Assembly: GCA_913058245.1 (NCBI GenBank)
Contig: CAJXQJ010000004.1
Location: 1 to 64,000, forward strand
Length of the DNA: 64,000 nt
Direction of reading: 5' to 3'
Source of the DNA: an uncultured Colwellia sp.
Lineage (GTDB): Bacteria > Pseudomonadota > Gammaproteobacteria > Enterobacterales > Alteromonadaceae
Positions 6,728 through 15,873 of this stretch are shown piece after piece (positions within the stretch are counted from its first letter, which is position 1; each line of letters starts with the position of its first letter). The notes below the pieces were generated by a model. It was not told where the DNA came from. It did no database searches and was given only the letters and a program-made list of their open reading frames with translations. Both the position numbers and the translations under genes were made by a program.

Positions 6728-9700
6728 TTACCTCTGAAATACAGGAATATGCGCTCTATTACTTTTTTGGACACCTTTTCTTGCAGACCAATTACCATTG
6801 GATAGCAAATAATGCCTGCCGACACGAATTTGAGCACTCCATACTCTGCCAGAATTAGAGCTTGAGTATCTTTGTCTAATTGCTAAATCTGGTGAATGCC
6901 ATTTTAAATGAACTTTAGTATTGCCTATTTTAAATCTATAGCTCTGGCCTGCTGGAATTCTATCAGAGGGGAAGAAATCATTTTTTAGTTTATCAGGAAC
7001 AAATGTTTTCAACATAGACGCATCAATCGCCCCATCTTTAACTAGCATCGAAATAGATGCCATGATTATATCTTTATTCGGAGCAAACTCTCCATTTCTT
7101 AAATTGGCAATCATTGCTACGCTGGATGAAACCATTCCAGCATTCGCAACCGTTGATTGCGCTAAATCAACTCCACCTTGCTCAGATTCAGATACAGGGA
7201 TTTGAATTGAAGATTCTATATAGTCAGTATCTGCTACAAAATCACTCACTAATGCTTTTGCTTGGCTATCAAGAAAGGATTGTCCAAGACCTTTGACATA
7301 ACCACTAACAGTATTTAGAAGTCCACCACCCTTATTGTTTTCTCCTCCACTCTTAGCTATGTTGGCTTGTGATCCAATATCCGCAGTAGAATTATTAGTA
7401 CCAGTCTTATACTTCAAAGTATAATTATCACCCGCTCCATTAGTGGCATTAACAGTAACCTGACCTGTTTTCGTATTCACTTTAGCACTATTTACTTTAT
7501 CACTACCGCTAATATCTGGAGAGCCTGAAGCAATTTTACACCCAGAGGCACTGCCTCCTTTAATATTTGTTCCTGTAGAACAATACCCAGTCGGATCAGT
7601 CCCCGCCAACGGATTATTCATAATATACGAATAAGGATTAACTGATTGTGAGTTACCGGGATCTTGTATAAACGGATCAACACTCATAAACCGACCAAGG
7701 TTATAATCATAGACCCGCCCGTTCATATGAATGAGTTCAACTTCATCTAAATGTTCATGGTCAGTAAATCCTCTATACGTAGTCATGTCACTATCATATA
7801 AATTATTATCGAGTGTTGCCGGGAGCATATCACTCCAGTCCCCACCTAGTGGTTTACCAAATGCATCATAGCCCCTGTATGCTGTTACTGCACCATTATG
7901 GTCTGTAAATGTTGTCGCACTGCCTAAACGGTCTCTATGAGTAAAGCGGATTTTATGTGCGTCAATATCGTTATGGCTAATAATTGCGGTATCACCTATA
8001 TAAGCTCGCCATTTAACTTTACCGTTATAGGTTTCTACTTCATATAACTTATCAACATAATAAGTCGTTCTATTACTCGTTCCTGCGTTGGTAACCACTT
8101 GTTTATAGCGACTTAAACTAGCGCCATAAAATAACTGACTTGTGGCACTATTTTTTAGTATTCGAGTAGGCTTGTTATGTACATTATAACTTAATGTTTT
8201 ACCATCGCCCGAGACTAAATTACCCTTCTTATCATACGTAAAGGTAGCAGTGCCACCGCCGTTAACTTTAGTTACTGACGTTACAGCATTAGGACCCGCA
8301 TTACCGGTGTTATTATAAAAATAGCTATTAGCATAATCTGATTTTTTAGTAATGTTACCAACGGCATCATAGTCGTAATTTATGGTTGCGCTTGTCGCAT
8401 CAACGGTTTTAGTAGATGCAGTTAGTCGATGTAGTTCATCATAAGCAAAAGCTTCCTTACTATGATGTATGTTGTTGTTTTGTTCAAGAATATTGCCGAA
8501 ACTGTCAAATTTATTGTATGTTATATCATGAATAAATTTACCGTTGACACGAGCCTTTGTCGACAGCATTTGACCACTAATTTGAGAATATAAATTTGTA
8601 CTTTTAGTATTGTCATTATTTACTGAAGCAGCGGTAATATTACCAAAAGCATCTTGAGCGGTAACTTTTTTATAAACATACCCTGACACTAAGTTATATT
8701 CTTTTTCTAAATAACCATTGGGTTTATATGTATAAGCGACCACTAAATCGTTAGGGTACTTTATACCTATTGGTCTCCCATAATTGCTATCATAATAGGC
8801 TGTTGTCTGATAAGTCTGGTTGTCTAATTCATATGTGGTGTTGGTTACTCTTGAAGCATTGTCATATTGGTAACTCCTCTTATTGCCCGGAGATGCCTCA
8901 CTGGTTAGTAAACCTTTTTTAATCGTATCCCATACAAAGCTAGACGTAGCGTTACTTTTGGCGCTTGTGCCGTTTAAACGGCCATAGTCATAGCGCTTAG
9001 TGACCCTACCTAATAAGTCCATGTCATAACGAATAATATCGTTGTTTGCGTCCACTTCCTTCTCAACTTCACCAAAGTCATTGTAGTTAAATGTGGTAAT
9101 ACCTTGGTTCGGATCATTTACATAAAGTTTACGTCCCAAGGCGTCATACCGTGCCTTTATCAAGCTGTCTTTTGCATCTTCTATCGTAATCGGGTTCTTT
9201 GCAGCATCATAAGCATAATTAGTCACGCCATTGTCTGCATCAGTAGTGCTGACCAGCATGTTTAAACTGTTGTAGGTTCGAGACATTAATAAACCATTTG
9301 CGGAAATGTTGGTCTTTAACCCCGCATATTCATATGTAACAAGTAAAGATGTTCCGTTTTCCTGAAGCGTGCTTTTACTTTGCGGGCGGCCTAGTGCATC
9401 ATAGTTTTGATAAGTTACGGTTGGTTTATCTTTTGACGTACTTTCATGAACACCGTATTCAATGGTTGTCATACCGATACGGTCAAAAGATTTATCTTGA
9501 TAAATAACGCCATCTTCAAAGTTAACAGTTGCCGTTCTAAGCGTTCTCCCCAATATGTCCATATATACATTCTGTGTAGGCACTCCGGCGCTAATACTGG
9601 CCACTCTGTAAGCTGAGTGTGATGGTGCGTGAGTGTCATTCGCATAATATCGAAGATATTTGGTTGGAGAGCCTGTTTGCTTACTACTTTCTAGGCGCCC

Positions 9701-12700
9701 AAAATTATCGTATACATTAATGGTAACCGTACCATCAGCATTGGTGATACGTGTAGGTTGACCAATAGAAGGGTTATACTGGGTTGTTGTAATTAAACTT
9801 GTCGTGCCAGAAGAAATAGACGTGGTATAAGGGAAGTAACCATCGGCTGACGATGAATTACCTAAATTGGTATAAGTAAAATTCATAGTACGCAATTGCG
9901 TGCTTTGCGTATCGTTCACCCCTTCTATCACTTCACCTGACTTTGTAATTTTACTAGGTAAGCCGTAACTATTAAAAATGGTTTCTACACTAAAGTTTAC
10001 ATCATCACCTGAGGTAGTTATTTTTTTCGGTTTTCTTAAAGTGGTATGCCATGAGTTTGGTTCCACAATAGTTACTTTATCCAATACAGCTGTCGACTCT
10101 GTGGTCGTTGCTTGTGTTCCACTCACCGATTGAGTGGTCGTGACACTGCTAAATTTATTCAACCACCACTCCACTCTATCAACGGAGAATTTGGTTGCAA
10201 CACTCTTAGAAAATGTTCCATAACCGTCAGTATTTGATTGTGTGACGAGTGTTGTATTTCCATCATCATCAAAGGTTTTGCTCTGTAGTTGACTACTAAG
10301 CTCTAGCCCTGAATTTAAGTCATAATTCGTCGTGGTCGATGAATCTATCGCGACAAAACGAGCACCGGAGATAGTAGATTTATTAACCGTTGAGTTAGTC
10401 ACGCTTTTACTGATAACACCAACACAGCTTTTATTATCGTCAGTGGCAACAGAAACGTTAGATGCAAGCCATTTGCAAGACTGTTGTTTTATACCGGTAA
10501 GTGGCCATTTTTGCACAAAGTCAGTTCTGCTGATTGTGTCTCTATGTGCTTCACTAAGTTCATTTTCAAAATTATCTTGTTCAATAATAATTGATTTAAA
10601 CCCTTGAAAGCCCCGCCCTTTATTATTAAACATGGCATCTCGGTAGCGATATAATGTACGATTTTCACCGCCAATACCATTGCTAACTTTGTGCTCAGCG
10701 ACAACGTTCATGCTTGATGCAAAGTTAAAATAGTCATTGTCATTAATAGTTGCAGCATGATCAGCACTATAAAAAGCACTATGACTCGTATCGTAAGCAT
10801 CACTTGACAGTGGCTTATAAACCCATTCATCACGTTTACCAAAACCATTGGTTACGGCTTTTAGTATATCTTGCGCGGCAAATCTATCATCATCTGTTCC
10901 ATCTGCAGAGCCAAGGTTTCGATTAATATACACACCTGCCTGAAGAGATGTATTTTGCACAGTACCTGAACGTTCACTTGTTTCAGTGTTCCATTCGCAG
11001 TCGCTGAAACGACAACCTAAGGTGGTGATTAAATCAGGTAAACCATCACCTGTCACGTCAGCCACAGCACGTTGAGTTGATGACGCTAAAATACTTGTTT
11101 CTTCAATAGCAACACTGATACCGCCATCTTTAGCTTGAACAAACTTAACCGCATCATAACGACGTATTGAATCATCAACAATATCGGCATTAATAGATGT
11201 TTGAACCCTATCTACAGTGCTGCCAGTAAGGCTTTTATTAAAACCTGTATAAAGCGCGTCATCACACTTCCAACTACTTACATTTGCACTTAATATTTTC
11301 GCACAGCTGGAGGCAACAATATCACTACCTAACATTAGATCCTGAATACCGTTACCATCATAATCCATCACCGTGAACCGTGACATAACAGGATAGAAAT
11401 AAGGCTCATATTCACCGGCACTCGTTTCATAAACGCCACCTCTAGAGGGTAGGTTAAAATCTAAGGTTTTCCATTCACTTTCAAAATCCCCTCCAGTATT
11501 TAAGCGATAAAGAAGCTCCGAGCTACTCGCTGCCATACTTAGCCAATCAACTAGCCCGTCACCATTAATATCGTGAAATATATTGCCATTGTAGTTATAG
11601 CTTGGCACTCTCCCTGTTAGTGCTTTGCTTGTTGTTGAAAATGTAGTTCCATTTGGGTTTACCAATAACATCCTAAGAGGTAAAGGTAAGCCAGGCGCTT
11701 GGACTTGAGTAAAATCAGAATCAAAAACAATAAAATCAGCAGTGCCGTTACCATCGAGGTCACCATGAAGTTTTATGCTTATAAGGTCATCGTAAAAACC
11801 ACCTCGAGACAATGATTTATAGTCCGGGTACTCTACTATTAACTTCTTATTATTATTGTTAAATGGTGAAGCAGAAGACTTAGTATTAAAGAACACCCAT
11901 AATTTAGAGTTTTCATCGTGTAATCTTTGCCTCATGGCTAAGTCAGGGAAACCGTCACCATTAAAATCGCTAAACCCTAAAATTTCACTTTGCTGAAAGA
12001 ACCCTTGTGTGTGATGCCAAACAATTCCGGTGTTAATCCATTGACTAGTATTGGTATATTTTATTTCAAGTAAGCTATTATTTTCACGAAAACTGTCAGT
12101 TAAGCCATCGGCATTAAGATCGACCTCTAGACATGACTCTTGAAATGCATTGGGCAGTTTAAAACAAGTTGATAGTTTTTCATCGTGAGTTCCTGTTTTT
12201 TCACCTTCAGCATTAAGGTATATTCCAGGAAAATCTCTAACCCCATCTCCATTTGTATCACCGTGCGGTAGAACTTCATGAAGCCACCTCTTGTCTTGGA
12301 GTATTTCTGTCCATGTTCCATTTTCAGCATATTTTAGCTTTTCAAAAGTGAACTCAGGTGCTTTCTCTTGCCATTGAAATGTCGTAACTGGTAAGCACTT
12401 TGATACACCACACTCCTTCACACTTTTAAGTAAACTCCGCCCAGACGCTAAACTGTTCTCGTATTTGAGTGTATAGGTTCTATGCATAGTGCCATTAACA
12501 GCAGTCGAGATAGAGGTTAAACGCTTGGTTTTTCGGGTTAATCCTCCCGCTAAATAACTGGAGCTAAATTGACTTCTATCACCATAGTGGTAGGTCACTA
12601 AACGATTACCATCTTTTCCGTTATGACCAGTATACTTTATATAGCGTAATAAGTGCTCGCCCGAATCAGTTTGAGGTTGATAATAACTATATTTTATGTT

Positions 12701-13702
12701 GTTACTTGCTCGGTCTTCTTTTTTTGAAATGGCCCATGTTAGCGTTTCGGTGCGACCGTAGGCGCTATGTTTTGCGTCAGTGGTGTCACCATAGGTTTCA
12801 ACCAACCCATTTTTATGTTCAACAACAAAGTAAGTCTCTGTGCTATTGATATTGCCGCCGTACTGTTTAATACGAGAAAAACTGTCTAATTCAGTTCGAT
12901 ATTCAGAGCCTGATTGACCGTATGTAGAGACTGCGATTAAACGTTGTCCATTAAGACATAACTTATCGCTATTCTCACTATACTGTACAGCTTTGGAAAC
13001 ACCGTCAGTTGCCACCGTCATACCGCAACGGGAAATGACTGAGCTTGATGACAACGACCAACCAACACCCGCAACACCATTACCTTGTGAAGAAGAGTAA
13101 GAAAGTTGCACATTCGGTTGCATTCCATTTCGCCCAGGAGGCACAACGATAGGGATATTATAACTTGCTGAGCCACCTGACACCCCACCAGAGCCAGAAA
13201 TAGCTCCAAGTACACTCGATGCTGTTGGTGCGGCATCAGAAAACCCTGAGGCATCACTTGGTGCTTCTCCAACCGCAATAGTGGCAAAGTCTGGAGCCTT
13301 ATTAATTCCCGCTAAGCTAATTTGTGCACTCCAGGTGCCCGTACTCGCGCAAGAGTTATATGTGCATGCCATAACTCTAATACTGGTAAAGCCTGCGAAC
13401 CGGCTGTCAATAACGACTGATAATTCATCGGTTACTAAAATATCAACCCACTGCCCGGCAGTGTTTAATGCCTGTATTTGATACTGACTGGCGTGTTTAA
13501 CGTTCTGCCACGTTAATGTAACTACGCCATTATTAAGAGAGGTCTGCACATTAGTTGGGGCTGCCAGTGCATCATTTGGAATATAAGGAATGATCGTGGT
13601 GATTTCACCTACTTGAATTGGAATCCAAGTGGTTTCAGCATGAGTCAATTCTGAAAATAATAGGCTAATAAAAACGAGAATACGATAGATGCTAGGCGTC
13701 AT
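6728..13702 (-). CDS. SpvB/FG-GAP/Rhs polymorphic toxin
   Basis: A 2324-residue secreted surface or toxin protein. Order: Sec signal peptide (about 1-22, ending LTHAE); fibronectin-III-like domain (about 45-130); SpvB-type N-terminal domain (about 155-260, with PPGRNGMQPNVQLSYSS and GVGWSL); FG-GAP/VCBS Asp-rich repeats such as DTNGDGVRDFPG, DFNGDGFPDLA and DYDGNGIQDLM (about 480-900); YD/Rhs repeats (about 1350-1900); and the Rhs core (about 1900-2040, with YRGYDAFGKPLGG, NGRVYDYNLGRFMSVDPF and a terminal GTDPTG). After the core comes a variable C-terminal region (about 2040-2324) ending in a compact His/Arg-rich domain (KVHLKWHSPD, GRVWSAQIRVGRHYL, RAHIPVF). That domain resembles polymorphic toxin type 30, probably nuclease-like; this is a memory-based suggestion. 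No VgrG, PAAR or T6SS gene is nearby. The gene is intact. Confidence 0.85.
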   Translation of the reverse strand: MTPSIYRILVFISLLFSELTHAETTWIPIQVGEITTIIPYIPNDALAAPTNVQTSLNNGVVTLTWQNVKHASQYQIQALNTAGQWVDILVTDELSVVIDSRFAGFTSIRVMACTYNSCASTGTWSAQISLAGINKAPDFATIAVGEAPSDASGFSDAAPTASSVLGAISGSGGVSGGSASYNIPIVVPPGRNGMQPNVQLSYSSSQGNGVAGVGWSLSSSSVISRCGMTVATDGVSKAVQYSENSDKLCLNGQRLIAVSTYGQSGSEYRTELDSFSRIKQYGGNINSTETYFVVEHKNGLVETYGDTTDAKHSAYGRTETLTWAISKKEDRASNNIKYSYYQPQTDSGEHLLRYIKYTGHNGKDGNRLVTYHYGDRSQFSSSYLAGGLTRKTKRLTSISTAVNGTMHRTYTLKYENSLASGRSLLKSVKECGVSKCLPVTTFQWQEKAPEFTFEKLKYAENGTWTEILQDKRWLHEVLPHGDTNGDGVRDFPGIYLNAEGEKTGTHDEKLSTCFKLPNAFQESCLEVDLNADGLTDSFRENNSLLEIKYTNTSQWINTGIVWHHTQGFFQQSEILGFSDFNGDGFPDLAMRQRLHDENSKLWVFFNTKSSASPFNNNNKKLIVEYPDYKSLSRGGFYDDLISIKLHGDLDGNGTADFIVFDSDFTQVQAPGLPLPLRMLLVNPNGTTFSTTSKALTGRVPSYNYNGNIFHDINGDGLVDWLSMAASSSELLYRLNTGGDFESEWKTLDFNLPSRGGVYETSAGEYEPYFYPVMSRFTVMDYDGNGIQDLMLGSDIVASSCAKILSANVSSWKCDDALYTGFNKSLTGSTVDRVQTSINADIVDDSIRRYDAVKFVQAKDGGISVAIEETSILASSTQRAVADVTGDGLPDLITTLGCRFSDCEWNTETSERSGTVQNTSLQAGVYINRNLGSADGTDDDRFAAQDILKAVTNGFGKRDEWVYKPLSSDAYDTSHSAFYSADHAATINDNDYFNFASSMNVVAEHKVSNGIGGENRTLYRYRDAMFNNKGRGFQGFKSIIIEQDNFENELSEAHRDTISRTDFVQKWPLTGIKQQSCKWLASNVSVATDDNKSCVGVISKSVTNSTVNKSTISGARFVAIDSSTTTNYDLNSGLELSSQLQSKTFDDDGNTTLVTQSNTDGYGTFSKSVATKFSVDRVEWWLNKFSSVTTTQSVSGTQATTTESTAVLDKVTIVEPNSWHTTLRKPKKITTSGDDVNFSVETIFNSYGLPSKITKSGEVIEGVNDTQSTQLRTMNFTYTNLGNSSSADGYFPYTTSISSGTTSLITTTQYNPSIGQPTRITNADGTVTINVYDNFGRLESSKQTGSPTKYLRYYANDTHAPSHSAYRVASISAGVPTQNVYMDILGRTLRTATVNFEDGVIYQDKSFDRIGMTTIEYGVHESTSKDKPTVTYQNYDALGRPQSKSTLQENGTSLLVTYEYAGLKTNISANGLLMSRTYNSLNMLVSTTDADNGVTNYAYDAAKNPITIEDAKDSLIKARYDALGRKLYVNDPNQGITTFNYNDFGEVEKEVDANNDIIRYDMDLLGRVTKRYDYGRLNGTSAKSNATSSFVWDTIKKGLLTSEASPGNKRSYQYDNASRVTNTTYELDNQTYQTTAYYDSNYGRPIGIKYPNDLVVAYTYKPNGYLEKEYNLVSGYVYKKVTAQDAFGNITAASVNNDNTKSTNLYSQISGQMLSTKARVNGKFIHDITYNKFDSFGNILEQNNNIHHSKEAFAYDELHRLTASTKTVDATSATINYDYDAVGNITKKSDYANSYFYNNTGNAGPNAVTSVTKVNGGGTATFTYDKKGNLVSGDGKTLSYNVHNKPTRILKNSATSQLFYGASLSRYKQVVTNAGTSNRTTYYVDKLYEVETYNGKVKWRAYIGDTAIISHNDIDAHKIRFTHRDRLGSATTFTDHNGAVTAYRGYDAFGKPLGGDWSDMLPATLDNNLYDSDMTTYRGFTDHEHLDEVELIHMNGRVYDYNLGRFMSVDPFIQDPGNSQSVNPYSYIMNNPLAGTDPTGYCSTGTNIKGGSASGCKIASGSPDISGSDKVNSAKVNTKTGQVTVNATNGAGDNYTLKYKTGTNNSTADIGSQANIAKSGGENNKGGGLLNTVSGYVKGLGQSFLDSQAKALVSDFVADTDYIESSIQIPVSESEQGGVDLAQSTVANAGMVSSSVAMIANLRNGEFAPNKDIIMASISMLVKDGAIDASMLKTFVPDKLKNDFFPSDRIPAGQSYRFKIGNTKVHLKWHSPDLAIRQRYSSSNSGRVWSAQIRVGRHYLLSNGNWSARKGVQKSNRAHIPVFQR

Positions 13703-13848
13703 TGAACAATCCTTTGGCTACATAACGAGGTGATTTTGTCAGTAAATTCGAATAATATTTTATTGACGATGTAAAAATAATTAAAATATTCCAAAGCATT
13801 ATTGGGCAATAACGTTTTTTTTTCAAGAGATATAAGTCAAATCAAATT

Positions 13849-14024
13849 TTAATCTACCTTATTGTAAAGTAATGACTTCTGACCGACTGAATTTTTGACA
13901 GCATTCATTTTCAAACTGCCAAAGAATCGTTCGACAACAGCATTATCTCAACGCGTACCACGACCACTCATCGAGGCTATATTATTCTTAAGCTGCTGTT
14001 GAAAACGATGACTCGTACTGCTGC
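13849..14024 (-). pseudogene. IS3-family OrfB remnant
   Basis: Read on the minus strand this encodes TSHRFQQQLKNNIASMSGRG, a stop in place of the usual Trp, then DNAVVERFFGSLKMN. These are hallmark C-terminal motifs of IS3-family transposases (SxRGNCWDNAxxERFFxSLK). Only about 58 codons remain, with an internal stop, so it is a dead 3' fragment. It interrupts the cassette gene at 13948-14262 by fusing to its C-terminus. Confidence 0.8.
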
Positions 14025-14262
14025 CCACCATACCTAAATGATGATTTAGAGAATACACACCTATTCCAATTAGCCCCCAGAAAAGCATGCCAACAATTAG
14101 GACTCTAAAACTATCCGAATCAGCGGAAGTTTTAAATGCCCATTTCATTATCAAGTATCCAGGGCCTCTAATTAATGTGTCTATAGCAATATCAATAAGA
14201 ATGTATGTGAAAAACCTGATAGTACCCCGGACAGTCCCTTCTGCGATAGCTCCCAATGGCAT
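13948..14262 (-). pseudogene. Cassette membrane-protein gene truncated by IS3 remnant
   Basis: The frame starts MPLGAIAEGTV at 14262 with an AAGGAG ribosome-binding site 10 bp upstream; an earlier in-frame ATG lies at the cassette edge. Native sequence with two hydrophobic segments (about 15-40 and 52-70) runs to about residue 80. It then passes directly into IS3 transposase sequence (TSHRFQQQL...SGRGTR) and stops. The attC at 14292-14388, upstream of this frame, marks the boundary with the preceding cassette. The gene's own attC and true 3' end are gone. Confidence 0.65.
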
Positions 14263-14291
14263 AACTAGAAATAACTCCTTGTGCATGTACC

Positions 14292-14388
14292 TAACGACCT
14301 GTTAAGGAGTTGCTAATAGTTTGCTAAAATTGTGTAGCGAAGCGGAACCCAGCAAACTGTAAAAAGTCCCGCTTGAACAGCTTGTTAG
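14292..14388 (-). repeat. attC site (detached block)
   Basis: It starts TAACGACCTGTTAAGGAGT and ends CGCTTGAACAGCTTGTTAG. The inner arms TAGTTTGCT/AGCAAACTG carry compensating changes relative to the first array, so the hairpin is preserved. The orientation is the same as the main array, but it lies about 9.4 kb on the wrong side of intI. Confidence 0.9.
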
Positions 14389-14395
14389 ATATTGA

Positions 14396-14734
14396 TTACC
14401 TGCCTCCCAATTCAACTTCTAAAATCTTGCAAGTGTCGTCTGACAAATATATAGCAATAGTTTTGTCCGCCATGTAGGCTGCTAACATTATAGAAAGAAT
14501 TTCATCTTTACCTTTATGGTCAGGGTAAAGAGAGGCATAACGGGAGCCATAACCACTTTGAGAAGTACATCCTGTCAATTCGGGCGTTATTCGAACATTA
14601 ATCCCTCCATTTACTACACCTACTATTTTTGTAATTTTTGCTTGCTTTATCCAACCATTTTGGGCATGAACATTCATACTTGTAAAAGCAAACATAGCAA
14701 CAGATAAAAGTGAAATTACACTACATATTTTCAA
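14396..14734 (-). CDS. Secreted small protein (integron cassette)
   Basis: A 112-residue protein with a Sec signal peptide (about 1-24, ending MNVHAQ) and a ~88-residue mature part with two Cys (about 56 and 102) that could form a disulfide. A TTG start is required: an AGGAG ribosome-binding site stands 7 bp before it, and the nearby ATG is in another frame. The gene lies between attC 14765-14859 and attC 14292-14388. I recognise no domain; a periplasmic location is likely. Confidence 0.6.
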   Translation of the reverse strand: MKICSVISLLSVAMFAFTSMNVHAQNGWIKQAKITKIVGVVNGGINVRITPELTGCTSQSGYGSRYASLYPDHKGKDEILSIMLAAYMADKTIAIYLSDDTCKILEVELGGR

Positions 14735-14764
14735 TTAAGTTCTCCTAGCTTATTTATTAATACC

Positions 14765-14859
14765 TAACGCCCACATTAGAGGCTTTAATCAGTTTGCCAT
14801 AATGTAAAGTGAAGCGGAGCCGGCAAACTTTTATAAATCCTTCTTTAATTGCTTGTTAT
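14765..14859 (-). repeat. attC site (detached block)
   Basis: It starts TAACGCCCACATTAGAGGC and ends TTCTTTAATTGCTTGTTAT. The inner arms CAGTTTGCC/GGCAAACTT pair around ATAATGTAAAGTGAAGCGG. It ends the truncated cassette frame at 14865-15062. Confidence 0.88.
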
Positions 14860-14864
14860 GTGAT

Positions 14865-15062
14865 TTATGTGGTGCAGACCAATTTGCCAAGGTGAATAAC
14901 TTCAGCAAGGTTGCCACTTGTCGGTGGTGTAAGATCATTTACATATAGACTTAGAAGTTGCTTGGATGCCATTTTCATAAGTATGGTTGACCATGTTGCT
15001 TTGTCATAATCTGTAGAGACATCCAAATAAAAAGCATAACAACACGTAAGTTGCTTGTACTC
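14865..15062 (-). pseudogene. 5'-truncated cassette gene
   Basis: An open frame of 65 codons with no start codon in its first third. It reads YAFYLDVSTDYDKATWSTIL ... PPTSGNLAEVIHLGKLVCTT and stops 6 bp before attC 14765-14859, exactly where a cassette gene should end. An in-frame TGA precedes it and no attC is found upstream, so its 5' part and the next cassette boundary have been lost. An internal ATG could start a ~37-residue product. Confidence 0.5.
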
Positions 15063-15297
15063 TCAAGGGATTGTGTCCTTTAATTCTTTGTTTAGTTTAT
15101 AGGTTTTAGTAATCTTAGTAGCGGAAGAGTATCTAACTACATACGCTAGGATAATAATTAATAGTAAAGCTAAGTGCGACTATTTATTTTGCGTTTATTT
15201 ATTTACTATAAGTTAAGCAAACAGTTTCAGTAACTTATATTTCATATAATACCGAATATCATTTAGGCATTCGGTTTAGCCAAGAATAAGGCAAAAA
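15063..15297. promoter_or_regulatory. Upstream region of the sigma-kinase operon
   Basis: AT-rich, without a gene. A 7-bp inverted repeat ACCGAAT/ATTCGGT (15251-15275) lies about 22 bp before the sigma-factor start and could be an operator or a leader hairpin. The ATG is preceded by AAGGC as ribosome-binding site. No promoter was assigned. Confidence 0.4.
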
Positions 15298-15873
15298 ATG
15301 TCTGAAAGAACCGATTTAACCTTATTATTAGAACATTCCCGCACTGGCGATAAAGAAGCTTGGAATAAACTTTTCGAATGTGTTTATCCTACGATGAAAG
15401 CCATTGTCGCCAATAAAATTAAGCCTTATCAACACAATGTAACATTAAATACAACTGACTTAGTTCATGACGTTTATATTCGATTTGATAATCACGCATC
15501 ATATAATTGGCAAAACCGAGCTCACTTTTTTTCAATACTCGCTAGAATCTCACGTAGAGTAATAATTGACTATTTACGCTCAAAAAACTGTGAAAAGCGA
15601 GGGGGATTAATTATCCACACAGAGATCCAAAATACCCCCTTAATGGGCGTCGAATTGGATAAAGAAGGCTGGCTATCAATCGACCGAGTATTAAATGAAT
15701 TAGCAAACTTAGACCCCGAAATAGTAGAGTTAACGGAATTGAGGTTTTTTGTCGGGCTAACGCTGCAGGAAATTGCTGATATTAAAAAGTTATCATTAAG
15801 TAGCGTTAAGCGCCAATGGCGATTTGCTCAAGCTTGGTTGGGCCAAAAACTAAATGAAGTTACATATGCTTGA
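15298..15873 (+). CDS. ECF sigma factor linked to a Ser/Thr kinase
   Basis: A 191-residue extracytoplasmic-function sigma factor of the type often annotated Sig-70_X6 (TIGR02999). Sigma-2 lies at about 10-95 (TTDLVHDVYIRF, FFSILARISRRVIIDYLR) and sigma-4 at about 125-185 (LTELRFFVGLTLQEIADIKK, SSVKRQWRFAQAWL, the recognition helix). The gene overlaps the downstream Ser/Thr kinase gene by 20 bp and no anti-sigma factor is present. This arrangement matches phosphorylation-activated sigma factors (ECF43: EcfP-PknT of Vibrio parahaemolyticus, EcfK-PknS of Xanthomonas), in which the kinase phosphorylates a Thr in sigma-2. The Thr pair in LNTTDLVHD is in the right place. The mode of activation is inferred. 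Confidence 0.85.
   Translation: MSERTDLTLLLEHSRTGDKEAWNKLFECVYPTMKAIVANKIKPYQHNVTLNTTDLVHDVYIRFDNHASYNWQNRAHFFSILARISRRVIIDYLRSKNCEKRGGLIIHTEIQNTPLMGVELDKEGWLSIDRVLNELANLDPEIVELTELRFFVGLTLQEIADIKKLSLSSVKRQWRFAQAWLGQKLNEVTYA

Noticed and set aside
10332..10704. Frames of 70-90 codons on both strands inside the Rhs gene
   Set aside because: They lie wholly within the continuous 2324-codon toxin frame and have no start signals.
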